From Candidatus Amarobacillus elongatus (lineage in GTDB: Bacteria; Chloroflexota; Dehalococcoidia; Tepidiformales; Tepidiformaceae): a DNA stretch of 64,000 bases. Every line of letters starts with the position of its first letter. Position 1 is the first letter of the stretch. This document shows positions 45,430-53,495 of this stretch, in pieces. Location of the stretch: positions 372,001 to 436,000 of the forward strand of contig JADJBX010000002.1 of the NCBI GenBank assembly GCA_016703545.1. The letters are read 5' to 3'. A program made the position numbers and the translations under genes. The notes beneath the pieces are model-generated. The model was not told the origin of the DNA. It made no database searches and saw only the letters and a program-made list of their open reading frames with translations.

Positions 45430-46666
45430 CTAGAGCGGGCAGATCTCGGCGGCGGTCTTCTGGGGGTTGGCGTAGCCGTAGTCGAACACGAGGCGCAGGT
45501 ACGCCGGCACCCCGGGCGATGTGAGGTAGCGCGTCGCTTCGAGGCACCCGGCGTGCACGCTGCCGCCTTCCTTCAGCCCCTTCCGGAACGCCTCCGTCGC
45601 CGTGATGAACGCCTGCTCGGTCCCCCGCGCAATGGCGGCATCGAAGGCGGCCGTGGCGTCGGCGCCGCTCGCCGCGATGGCCACCGCCGCCCGGAAGCGG
45701 GCATAGCCCGTCAGCCGCCCACGGCCGTCGCCCGCCCCCTATTTCCGCCTGCCAGTCCTTCAGGTCCGTTCTCTCCGCCGCGCTCACGTACGCGACGGCG
45801 GCCTCCGGGTACCGTCCCGATGCGAACAGGGCATCGGCGTCGAGGATCGCGTGAATCAGGTACTGGGGGGCGTCCGGGACAACGGAGCCCACCGCGTAAC
45901 GCGCGCCGTTCCAGCGGTACGTCGTCGTCGATTGGCGCGGCGGTCCAGCCCCCACGCTCTGGATGACGCCGCCGTGCAGGACGACCTCCGTCGCCGTCCC
46001 GCTCCCCGAAATGGCCGCCCGTTCCAGCGTCGCGATGCCCTGGTCACCCGGCCCGGCATCCCGCCAGGCACTCCCGTCCCAGCTCTGGATCTCCAGCCGC
46101 GACGTGCAGGTGTGCGCGCCGCATGCCGTCGCCAGGTACATCACCTCGACCCGCGCGTCGCCCGTGCGGTCCGCGACCGCGAACAGCGCCCGCCCGACCG
46201 CGCCGAGGTCGGCGGCGCCGATCTCCGGGAACGCGGCAAGCTCGCCGTTCGCCCCTCGCCATGCCACCACGACCGCCGGCGCGGGCAGCGCACCGCCGCT
46301 GGCCAGTGGAATCGCGTACACCGCATCAGTAATCGCGTCGCCGTCGAGGTTCCCGGGCGTGCACGTTGCCGCCCACGTCCGTTCGATCTCCGGCGGGCAG
46401 GGTGGCCGTCCAGGGAGGTATGCGCGCAGCGCCGCGAGCGCGGCTTCGGGGGTGGCCGGCGGGGGGCTCAGCGGGTCCGGCGTGGATGTCGGCGACGGAA
46501 GCGGCGACGTCGATGTCCCCGTCGGGGCCGCCACCGTCCCGGTCGCGCCCGGCGACGGTGTGGCCGGCGTCTTCGCCTCCCCGCCGGAGCAGGCGGCCAG
46601 TACCAGGGCGAAGGCGGCGGCCAGCGCGCTTACGGCTTTGGCACGAGGTAGTCTTCGGCTGCCCAT
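45430..46666 (-). CDS. Exported lipoprotein with FG-GAP-like N-terminal part (frameshifted)
   Basis: About 411 residues once repaired. Signal peptide RLPRAKAVSALAAAFALVLA with lipobox LAAC, then a Thr/Pro/Ser-rich linker to about residue 75. The body has TPGNLDGDAITDAVYAIPLA, like a VCBS/FG-GAP blade, TACGAHTCTSRLEIQSWDGS and TTTYRWNGARYAVGSVV. A G-run at about 45735-45740 (CGCCCCCTATT on the plus strand) carries one base too many; beyond it the protein continues as a helical TPR-like end (VAIAASGADATAAFDAAIAR) with a C-terminal FDYGYANPQKTAAEICPL. Function unknown. Start ATG overlaps the upstream RING/SH3b gene by 37 bases. Confidence 0.72.
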
Positions 46667-47742
46667 CCCTCTCCCAGCGGCGTTTGCACTCTCCACCAGC
46701 GGAGCCCGCCAGCCTCCTCCGGCCCGCCCTTCACCGTCACCTCCGCGCCATCGGGCAGGCAGACGATGGCGTCGTTCTCCCGCCCCGCTTTCGTACGAAC
46801 GTTCAGGCAGTCCCCGGCGCCCGTCACGATCGCGACCTGGTTCACCGCGAACCTGACCCCCGGTGGCGCCGTGACGCGCGCGGTGGCACTGGCCACGGGT
46901 GACGTGGTGGCGACGGCGGTGGCGGCGGTGGGCGTCGCGGGCACCGTGGGCGAAGGTGCCGGGATCACGACTTCCGCCCCGTCGTCGGCGGTGTCACCGC
47001 CACCGGTCAGCTTCTCGCCCGCCCAGATGATCCCGGCCGCCACGATCACCGCGAGCGCCACGCCCGCCGGGACGTACCAGTAGCCGAGCCAGCGATGCGT
47101 CCCGTAGAGCTTCGGCAGCGGCTTCCGCACGGGCGAGCCATCGGCCCCCGGCGGCGGCTGATACCGCTTCGGGGCGCGCGGCGGCTGGAACTCCTCCATC
47201 GGCTCGGGCCGCGGTCGCCGCCGTACGGGCGGAGGCATGAGCGTCTGAGCCTCTCCGATGACCGGTTCCGGTGCCTCCGGCTCAACTGGCGGTGGCGCCG
47301 GGGCCGCGACCGGGGGGCGAACCGGGATCCGCTCCGTCACCATGGCGGATGGCGGTGGCGATGCCGGGCGTGCCGGCGCCACCGGCTCCGCGGGCACGAT
47401 GCCCTCGTCGATGACGTCCGGTGGAACCGCCGTGGGCACCGGCGCGCCGGGCCGCGACATCCTGCGCGTGCCCTCGCCCGGATGCGGCGCCTGGTGCGCG
47501 AGTGGCCGCTGGCTCGTGTACGCCTGCGCCTGGGGCGCGCGCGTGTGCTCCCCCTGCGTCGCGCAGCCGTCGTTCTTCACCCAGCACGCAGGGTGGTGCA
47601 GCACGGCGCAGCCTTCGCAGCGAAGGACAGCCTCGCCCTCCGTGAAGGGACGGTCGCAGAGCGGACAGAAGCGCTGGATCTGCGGATTCAAGAGATCATT
47701 TCCGTGCGCCGTTGCCAGTATAGGTGAATCGCCGTGAGACAC
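46630..47742 (-). CDS. Membrane protein with N-terminal RING-like zinc finger and C-terminal SH3b domain
   Basis: 370 residues. N-terminal zinc module FCPLCDRPFTEGEAV and RCEGCAVLHHPACWVKNDGC, with Cys26, Cys29, Cys42, Cys45, His49/50, Cys53 and Cys60: the prokaryotic RING finger plan. Then a long Pro-rich region (about 75-215), a membrane helix (WYVPAGVALAVIVAAGIIWA, about 222-245), a Thr/Ala/Pro linker and an SH3b domain (VTGAGDCLNVRTKAGRENDA, GEGWAAEDYLVP) that would lie outside the cell. Function unknown; zinc finger inside and SH3b outside suggests a link between cytosol and wall. A TATACT at its 5' end hints that the start may be the TTG at residue 19. Confidence 0.85.
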   Translation of the reverse strand: MSHGDSPILATAHGNDLLNPQIQRFCPLCDRPFTEGEAVLRCEGCAVLHHPACWVKNDGCATQGEHTRAPQAQAYTSQRPLAHQAPHPGEGTRRMSRPGAPVPTAVPPDVIDEGIVPAEPVAPARPASPPPSAMVTERIPVRPPVAAPAPPPVEPEAPEPVIGEAQTLMPPPVRRRPRPEPMEEFQPPRAPKRYQPPPGADGSPVRKPLPKLYGTHRWLGYWYVPAGVALAVIVAAGIIWAGEKLTGGGDTADDGAEVVIPAPSPTVPATPTAATAVATTSPVASATARVTAPPGVRFAVNQVAIVTGAGDCLNVRTKAGRENDAIVCLPDGAEVTVKGGPEEAGGLRWWRVQTPLGEGWAAEDYLVPKP

Positions 47743-47763
47743 GAGACGCCCGGTAAGGGCGCC

Positions 47764-48660
47764 TCACGAAAGGAGCCGGTCGACCGCCGCGCGCCGGGGA
47801 AGCGACGTCGCCGCGCCCGCCACGGTGACCGCGAGTGCTCCCGCCGCCGCGGCGAAGCGCACGGCCGCCGCCGCTGTGTGGCCCTCGCACAGTGCGACCG
47901 CGAGCGCCGCGCAGAACGCGTCCCCGGCGCCCACGGTGTCGATTGCCTGCACCGGGAACGCCTCCACAACGCCCGCCTCGCCGCTGGCGGTGGCGAAGAC
48001 GGCGCCCTGCTCCCCGAGGGTGACCACCGCCAGTTCGCGCCCGCCGAGCAGCGTTCGCGCCTGCGCCGCCGGGTGCGTCCCGCCCGCCAGCATCGCCGCC
48101 TCGACCTCGTTCACGACGAGCACATCGGCCAGGGCCAGCAGCTCGGGCGGGTGTGCCACGACCGGCGCCGGGTTCAGGACCACCCGCGTCCCCGCCGCCC
48201 GCGCGATGCGAGCCGCGACGATGTTCGCTTCCATCGGAGCCTCGAACTGCAACAGCAGCGCGCCGGCCGCCGCGATCGCTTCCCGCGCCGCCTCCACCAG
48301 CGCCGTCTGCAGCGCGAGGTTCGCCTGTGGCGCCGAGAGGATGCTGTTCTCCCCGTCGTCGAACACGACGGGGGCGGCGAATCCCGTGCCGTTCGCGGCG
48401 TCGCGGGCGACATACCGCGTATCGACGCCCTCCCCGCTGAGCAGCTCCAGCAGGTAGTGCCCGAACAGGTCGTCGCCCATGTTCGCGATCAGCGTCGTCT
48501 CCGCGCCGAGCCGCCGCGCGGCGATGGCCTGGTTCAATCCCTTCCCGCCCGGGTAGATCCCCGCCGAGCGCGCGAACAGCGTTTCGCCCCGGCCCGGCAA
48601 GCGCGGCATGCGGAACACCAGGTCCACCACGCAGCTGCCCAGCGCGACGACCCGGGTCAC
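47764..48660 (-). CDS. rbsK: Ribokinase-family (PfkB) carbohydrate kinase
   Basis: 298 residues from a GTG. PfkB signatures: GIYPGGKGLNQAIAARRLG (PfkB 1) and QAIDTVGAGDAFCAALAV (PfkB 2 with catalytic Asp and anion hole), with NPAPVVAHPPELLALADVLV and NEVEAAML between, the usual ribokinase order. It phosphorylates ribose or a related sugar. There is no ribose transporter or repressor beside it, so the sugar is not certain. It starts 13 bases after the thioesterase gene on the same strand and may be co-transcribed with it. Confidence 0.88.
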   Translation of the reverse strand: MTRVVALGSCVVDLVFRMPRLPGRGETLFARSAGIYPGGKGLNQAIAARRLGAETTLIANMGDDLFGHYLLELLSGEGVDTRYVARDAANGTGFAAPVVFDDGENSILSAPQANLALQTALVEAAREAIAAAGALLLQFEAPMEANIVAARIARAAGTRVVLNPAPVVAHPPELLALADVLVVNEVEAAMLAGGTHPAAQARTLLGGRELAVVTLGEQGAVFATASGEAGVVEAFPVQAIDTVGAGDAFCAALAVALCEGHTAAAAVRFAAAAGALAVTVAGAATSLPRRAAVDRLLS

Positions 48661-48673
48661 CGTGCCTGCCCCA

Positions 48674-49450
48674 TCAGCTACGGCGCTTCTGCGCGAGCGC
48701 GCACACCGTGCTCCGCCCGATGGCACCGTTGACGTCGTACAACGCGCACTCCCCCACCGCGACGCCCTCCGCCGAGTGGTGCGCGGCCACTTCGTACCCG
48801 ATCCACTCGTCGACGGGCAGGCGGTGCAGGTAGAGCGTGATGTCGCAGTTCACCCATTCGAGCCCGTGGTCCCCGGAGTTCGCGTACGGGCTCGCGAAGT
48901 CGGCCGACCCGGCCGCCCGCAGGAACGGCGTCAGCGGGTGCCCGGCGACGAGGTCGCGCGTTTCTCGCACCCACGCGCGCTTCTGCCCGAATGTGCCGAA
49001 CGTCGCTCCCGCGACAGCGCGCGTCTCCCACATGTTCACGCGCCCTGGCTGGTTGGGCGCCAGCTCCTCCGGCCGCGGCACCTCCCAGTTCGGCGGGCTC
49101 CAGACGTGGCCATCGGGCTGCGGGCCCTTTTTCAGGAACACCACCGTCGAACGGGCCACCGAGGTTTCACCACCCCAGAACTCGAGATCGACGATGCGGA
49201 TCCGGTTCCCCGATCGGACGACGTTCGAGGTCACGTGCGCGGGCGTGAAGCGAGGCATGCGATACAGGTCGACCGTCATCCGCGCCGGCTGCCACTCGTC
49301 GCCGCCGTGCGTTCGTTCGGCTTCGAACGCCATCAGCCCGGCGATCACCCTGCCGTGCAGCGAATCGTGGTCCCAGGGCCCGCGGCACACATCGTTGGGG
49401 ATGTAGCGCCCGCCCTCTTCGGTGAAGAATGGTTCGTTGGGAGTCGTCAT
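48674..49450 (-). CDS. Acyl-CoA thioesterase-like protein (TesB-type double hot-dog)
   Basis: 258 residues from the ATG giving MTTPNEPFFTEEGGRYIPND. The two halves look like hot-dog domains: first with DSLHGRVIAGLMAFEAERTH and ARMTVDLYRMPRFTPAHV, second with LEWVNCDITLYLHRLPVDEW and GVAVGECALYDVNGAIGRST. This order and the late DVNGAIGRST match acyl-CoA thioesterase family proteins seen in mycobacteria and Chloroflexota. Expected role: hydrolysis of acyl-CoA; substrate unknown. Divergent from the CoA-transferase gene 115 bases away, which also handles acyl-CoAs. Confidence 0.8.
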   Translation of the reverse strand: MTTPNEPFFTEEGGRYIPNDVCRGPWDHDSLHGRVIAGLMAFEAERTHGGDEWQPARMTVDLYRMPRFTPAHVTSNVVRSGNRIRIVDLEFWGGETSVARSTVVFLKKGPQPDGHVWSPPNWEVPRPEELAPNQPGRVNMWETRAVAGATFGTFGQKRAWVRETRDLVAGHPLTPFLRAAGSADFASPYANSGDHGLEWVNCDITLYLHRLPVDEWIGYEVAAHHSAEGVAVGECALYDVNGAIGRSTVCALAQKRRS

Positions 49451-49565
49451 TGCCGTGGCATTGTCGGCACTCGCACCCCTTGCCGCCATTCACCCCCTTC
49501 CCGCCCCGGTCCCGCGTCCGTATAACCACGCTTCAACCCGCGGAATCGTTGCAGGGAGGGGACCG

Positions 49566-51032
49566 ATGGCCGAGTACCACAACTGGCGCGACACCTACAA
49601 AGCCCGCCAGAAGGGCCTTGCCGAGGCGATGGAGCTCATCCGCCCCGGCGACCTCGTTGGCGTCACCATCCTCGCGCCCGAGCCGCTGCCGTCCGCGGTT
49701 ACGAAGCGTGGCCATGAGGTCGGCGGCATCACCCTGCGCCTGCTCGCACCCGCCTCCGCCGCGCTCTTCGGCCCGGACGCGACCCCGGGCGAGAAGGAGA
49801 TCGAGATCTTCATCGGCGATACGGCACGGCCCTCGCACGATGCGAAATCCAGCACCTACCTCCCCAACACCTTCATGCTCGGCCTCAAGGCGTTCGACAA
49901 CGGGCGCGAAGAGGCGCGCATCCCGGACGTGTACGTCACGCCCTGCAGCCCCCCGAACGAGGCGGGCTACGTCCACTTCGGCGCCCACCAGTGGATGCGC
50001 AAGGCGTACGCCCGCCGCTGCCGCACGGTCGTCGCCCTCGTGGACCCGAACATGATGCCCGTGCATGGCGACGTCTGGCTCCACGTCAGCGAAATCACCG
50101 CGTTCGTCGACGGTGCGATCGCGCTCTTCGATATGGCAGCTCTCATGGCCCGCATCGAGACCGAGACACCGGCCGAGAACCGCGCGCGCATGCGCGAAAT
50201 CGTTCCCCGCCTCATCCCCGAAGTGCTGGGGCCGCTCGCGCCGGTGCTCCCCATGGTCCCGCCGGCGCAGCTCGAGGCCCAGTTCAAGCTCGGTCCCGTG
50301 GACAAGGAGGCGCAGTCCATCTCGGACCACCTCCGGCAGATCCTCCGCGACGGGGACACGATCCAGGTGGGCGTGGGCGAACCGAGCCAGCTCATGTTCC
50401 GCGCCGGAGCGTTCGATGACCTCCACCATCTCGGCCTGCACACCGAGCTGGGCAGCCCCGGCCTGGCACGGCTCTGGGAGCGCGGCATCCTCGACAACAC
50501 CCTCAAGACCGTCCACCGCGGCAAGTGCGTCGCCGTCGCCTGGTCCGGGTGCGATGGCGAGGATATGGCCATCATTCGCAACAACCCGGCCTTCGAGCTC
50601 TACGACCCCGACTACCTCTTGAACCCGCTGCTCATGGCCCAGAACCGCCAGATGACCTCCATCAACAGCGCCATCGCCGTGGACCTGCTCGGCCAGATTG
50701 CGAGCGAGGACCGCTTCGGCGGGAACATGGTGAACGGCACGGGGGGGCAGCCCGACACCCACATCTCCGCCGCGCTCTGCAAGGACGGACGCGCCATCAC
50801 CGTCCTCCGCTCGACGGCACTCGAGGGCACGCTCTCGCAGATCGTCGCGCGCCACGACGCGGGCACGCTCGTGACCATCCCTCGCTACCTCGCCGACACC
50901 ATCGTCACGGAGTGGGGGGTCGCACGCCTCCTCGATAAGAACCACCGCCAGCGCGCCGAGGAGCTCATCAGCATCGCCCACCCGGACTTCCGCGGCGAAC
51001 TCCGCGCGCAGGCGAAGGAGCTCTGGGGGTAA
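49566..51032 (+). CDS. Acetyl-CoA hydrolase/CoA-transferase family protein
   Basis: 488 residues, ATG behind GGGAGGGG. Family I CoA-transferase: N-terminal domain with AMELIRPGDLVGVTILAPEP and PPNEAGYVHFGAHQW; C-terminal domain with DTIQVGVGEPSQLMF, LGLHTELGSPGLARLWERG (the conserved Glu that forms the CoA thioester), GGQPDTH and ITVLRST. Members are acetyl-CoA hydrolases, 4-hydroxybutyrate or succinyl-CoA:acetate transferases; the exact pair of acids cannot be told. The region TPCSPPNEAGYVHFG resembles the acetyl-CoA hydrolase set. A TATAAC at 49521-49526 may be the -10 box. Convergent with the WYL regulator gene. Confidence 0.87.
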   Translation: MAEYHNWRDTYKARQKGLAEAMELIRPGDLVGVTILAPEPLPSAVTKRGHEVGGITLRLLAPASAALFGPDATPGEKEIEIFIGDTARPSHDAKSSTYLPNTFMLGLKAFDNGREEARIPDVYVTPCSPPNEAGYVHFGAHQWMRKAYARRCRTVVALVDPNMMPVHGDVWLHVSEITAFVDGAIALFDMAALMARIETETPAENRARMREIVPRLIPEVLGPLAPVLPMVPPAQLEAQFKLGPVDKEAQSISDHLRQILRDGDTIQVGVGEPSQLMFRAGAFDDLHHLGLHTELGSPGLARLWERGILDNTLKTVHRGKCVAVAWSGCDGEDMAIIRNNPAFELYDPDYLLNPLLMAQNRQMTSINSAIAVDLLGQIASEDRFGGNMVNGTGGQPDTHISAALCKDGRAITVLRSTALEGTLSQIVARHDAGTLVTIPRYLADTIVTEWGVARLLDKNHRQRAEELISIAHPDFRGELRAQAKELWG

Positions 51033-51039
51033 GACACCG

Positions 51040-51756
51040 TCAGCGGTTGTCCGGGCCGGGCGCCGCACCCCATTCGGGGTGGTCGCGTTCGCGGCGGAAC
51101 ATGTCCTCGAGCAGCTTCCCCGGCTCGTCCACGAACCGCTCGTCGAGGATGTTCATCTCCACCACCCGGTCCAACCGGAAGCTGCGGAAGTCCGTGCGCA
51201 GCTCGCACCAGCCGCTCAGCGACCACGTCGAACCCCAGAAGAACAGCCCCAGCGGCCGCACCGCGCGTTCCGTCTCCTGGCCGTCGGCGTCCGCGTACCG
51301 CAGGTGGACCTTCCTGCGCTCCTCGATTGCCGACCGCAACGACGTAAGCCCCTCGGCGACCCATGGCTTCACATGGAATCCCGGCGCGAACAGCGGCGTC
51401 TTTTCGAACCGCGCCCGCAACTTCTCCGGCAGGGCGACTTCCAGCCGCGCGAGCGCCTCCGTGGCGGCCTTCGCAAGGTCGCGGTCGCCCCAGCTGGCCA
51501 CGACGCGCGCCCCGAAGACCAGGGCCTCCAGCTCCTCTGCGCGGAACATCAGGGGCGGAAGGTCGAATCCCTTTCGCAGCATGTACCCGACGCCTGCCTC
51601 GCCCTCGATCGGCACGCCCGAGGACACGAGGTCGGCGATGTCGCGGTAGACCGTACGCTCCGAGACCTCCAGGTCGCGGGCAAGCGATGCGGCGGTCACC
51701 ACCGGCCGGCGCCGGAGCGCCTGGATGACCTGGAACAGCCTGTCGGCCCGCCGCAT
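51040..51756 (-). CDS. WYL-domain transcriptional regulator (YafY type)
   Basis: 238 residues from the ATG giving MRRADRLFQVIQALRRRPVV; upstream codons are inside the VOC gene and rejected. N-terminal HTH_11 winged helix (VTAASLARDLEVSERTVYRD), then a WYL domain with IEERRKVHLRYADADGQETE, RPLGLFFWGSTWSLSGWCEL (the WYL-like core) and FRLDRVVEMNILDERF. Such proteins sense a ligand through the WYL domain, often nucleic acid or small molecule, and act as repressors or activators. It lies ten bases after the VOC gene; palindromes of CTGACA/TGTCAG upstream of that gene are likely its operators (inference). Confidence 0.92.
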   Translation of the reverse strand: MRRADRLFQVIQALRRRPVVTAASLARDLEVSERTVYRDIADLVSSGVPIEGEAGVGYMLRKGFDLPPLMFRAEELEALVFGARVVASWGDRDLAKAATEALARLEVALPEKLRARFEKTPLFAPGFHVKPWVAEGLTSLRSAIEERRKVHLRYADADGQETERAVRPLGLFFWGSTWSLSGWCELRTDFRSFRLDRVVEMNILDERFVDEPGKLLEDMFRRERDHPEWGAAPGPDNR

Positions 51757-51766
51757 CGCCACCCCG

Positions 51767-52132
51767 TCAGGCCTGCGGTTCGCGGTATTCGATGAGCTGC
51801 ACGTAGTTCCCGTCGGGGTCCACAAACGTGGAAATGATGCCGCCCCAGTACTCCTGGCCGAGCCGCCGGATGCACTGCACTCCCGCCGCTTCCAGCCGCC
51901 CCGTCTCAGCCGCCGCATCCTCCACGAAAAGGTCAATCAGGTAGCGCGCCGGCTCCTTCGCCGGACCGGTGATGTCGACATGCTCGTCGAAGGTCACCAC
52001 CGTCCCTCCCGCCGCGAGAGCGTGATCGCCCATGCCCTCCTGCAGCGGCAGGCCGAGCACGTCGCGGTACCAGGCGAAGAGCGCACCAGCATTGGTGCTG
52101 TTGATCGTGATCAGGGTCGAAGAGACGTTCAT
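51767..52132 (-). CDS. VOC-family (glyoxalase/dioxygenase-like) protein
   Basis: 121 residues from the ATG giving MNVSSTLITINSTNAGALFA. Two beta-alpha-beta-beta-beta modules: FAWYRDVLGLPLQEGMGDHA and TFVDPDGNYVQLIEYRE, as in lyase/dioxygenase VOC proteins of the YafY-linked type. The metal-ligand positions (His/Glu) are only partly kept: Glu in QLIEY and His in GDHALA and DEHVDIT are candidates. Role unknown; many such pairs with a WYL regulator look like self-regulated detoxification units. First gene of a two-gene operon with the regulator and next to the operator region. Confidence 0.88.
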   Translation of the reverse strand: MNVSSTLITINSTNAGALFAWYRDVLGLPLQEGMGDHALAAGGTVVTFDEHVDITGPAKEPARYLIDLFVEDAAAETGRLEAAGVQCIRRLGQEYWGGIISTFVDPDGNYVQLIEYREPQA

Positions 52133-52195
52133 GGTCGCGGAATCCTCATGGCATGTGCTCACGTCACCGTGGCGTTCGCACCTTACGACAGCCTT

Positions 52196-52257
52196 CCTGA
52201 CACCATTCTGTCAGGAGTACGAGCGCGTGGGCAGCGTCTCCTGACAGCGGCTGTCAG
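52196..52257. promoter_or_regulatory. Two palindromic operators (CTGACA...TGTCAG) upstream of the VOC-WYL operon
   Basis: First palindrome: CCTGACA (52196-52202) and TGTCAGG (52209-52215) around six bases. Second: CTGACAG (52241-52247) and CTGTCAG (52251-52257) around CGG. Both use the same hexamer and are centred about 43 bases apart, four helical turns. They lie in the divergent region between VOC-WYL and the lipocalin-like gene, so a dimeric regulator, most likely the WYL protein, could control either side. Confidence 0.68.
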
Positions 52258-52340
52258 TGATGTCGCTCGCCATGGGGCCTCCTTGCCGCCCCGTCCCCGC
52301 CCCCGTAGATTCCGGCCATTCCCGCCGCCCGGAGCCGCCC

Positions 52341-53423
52341 ATGATCACCCCCGCCGACGAATACCTCACCCATCAGACCCCGTTCACCTTCGATTCCGTC
52401 TTCACCAGCGACCGGAACTTCTACGACCGTTACTTCTTCAACGGCTACAGCCGGGACGGCAGCGTCTATTTCGCGCTGGCGATGGGGGCGTATCCCAACC
52501 GCGGCGTCTTCGATGCGGCGTTCAGCGTCGTGTTCGAGGGCATCCAGTACTGCGTGCGCGCCTCGCGCGCCCTCGACGGCGACCGCCTGGACTCCGCTGC
52601 CGGGCCGATCCGAGTCGAGGTTATCGAGCCGCTGCGGCGCGGCCACGTAACCGTCGCCGCGAACGATGCCCGCATCCTCGCGGACGTCACCTGGGCCGCC
52701 CGCTCGCTCCCGAACGAGGAGCCGCACTTTTTCCGCCGCGCCGGGAATTCCGTCGCGATGGACTACACGCGCATGACCCAGCACGTGGCGTGGTCTGGCT
52801 CCCTCACGGTCGCCGGCCGGACGTTCGATCTCGGGGAGGTGGCATGGTGGGGCTCCCGCGACCATAGCTGGGGCATTCGCCGCGTGGGTGAACCCCAGGG
52901 CGGCCGTCCCGCCACCGGCACCCCCCAGTTCTACTGGAACTGGGCCCCGGTCAACTTCGACGACCTCTGCACGCTCTACACGATCTCCGAGGACGCCGCC
53001 GGGGTCCCGTGGCACCAGGCCGGCGTGATCCTCACCCCCTACCCGGACGCGCTCGAATCGCACTGCGCCGTCGCCCACGACCTCGTGTACAAGCCCGGTA
53101 CGCGCCACATCCAGTCAGCACGCATCACGCTCTCGCCGGCCACCGGCGAGCCGCTCGTGCTTACCTACCGCCCGTTGTACCAGTTCCTCATGCAGGGTCT
53201 CGGGTATGGACACCCGACGTGGGGCCACGGGATGTGGGTCGGGCCGAACGAAACCTCCGCCGAGTCCTACGACCTTGCCGCGGTGGACCCGAGCCGCCAC
53301 CTCCACGTCCAGGCCGTCTGCGAAGTCGAAGCCGGCGAGCGGCGCGGCATCGGCGTGTTCGAAATCATCGCCGCCGGTCCGCATGCACCCTCGGGGTTTC
53401 GCTCCCTCACCGACACCGCATGA
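52341..53423 (+). CDS. AttH/CrtC-like lipocalin-fold protein (DUF7064/DUF7065-like), unknown function
   Basis: 360 residues from the ATG after GGAGCCGCCC. Two all-beta halves, each with many aromatic residues: TPFTFDSVFTSDRNFYDRYF and SVYFALAMGAYPNRGVFDAA early, MTQHVAWSGSLTVAGRTFDL and VAWWGSRDHSWGIRRVGEPQ in the middle, the latter being the most conserved-looking motif (Arg-Asp-His-Ser-Trp-Gly). This plan recalls AttH/CrtC carotenoid hydratase-like lipocalins and the DUF7064/7065 proteins. Enzyme or lipid carrier; I cannot decide. TAGATT at 52306-52311 may be its -10 box. It faces the VOC-WYL operon across two palindromes and may be under the same regulator. Confidence 0.7.
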   Translation: MITPADEYLTHQTPFTFDSVFTSDRNFYDRYFFNGYSRDGSVYFALAMGAYPNRGVFDAAFSVVFEGIQYCVRASRALDGDRLDSAAGPIRVEVIEPLRRGHVTVAANDARILADVTWAARSLPNEEPHFFRRAGNSVAMDYTRMTQHVAWSGSLTVAGRTFDLGEVAWWGSRDHSWGIRRVGEPQGGRPATGTPQFYWNWAPVNFDDLCTLYTISEDAAGVPWHQAGVILTPYPDALESHCAVAHDLVYKPGTRHIQSARITLSPATGEPLVLTYRPLYQFLMQGLGYGHPTWGHGMWVGPNETSAESYDLAAVDPSRHLHVQAVCEVEAGERRGIGVFEIIAAGPHAPSGFRSLTDTA

Positions 53424-53444
53424 CACCGGCCGCCGGCGGCGCGA

Positions 53445-53476
53445 AAACCCCCTCCCGGCGAACCGGGAGGGGGTTT
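53445..53476. terminator. Bidirectional Rho-independent terminator
   Basis: Perfect 14-base stem AAACCCCCTCCCGG / CCGGGAGGGGGTTT with a CGAA tetraloop, between two convergent genes. It has A residues on the left and T residues on the right, so it serves the lipocalin-like gene and the TPP enzyme gene alike. Confidence 0.93.
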
Positions 53477-53495
53477 CGCGTTCGGGCCACCTGGC

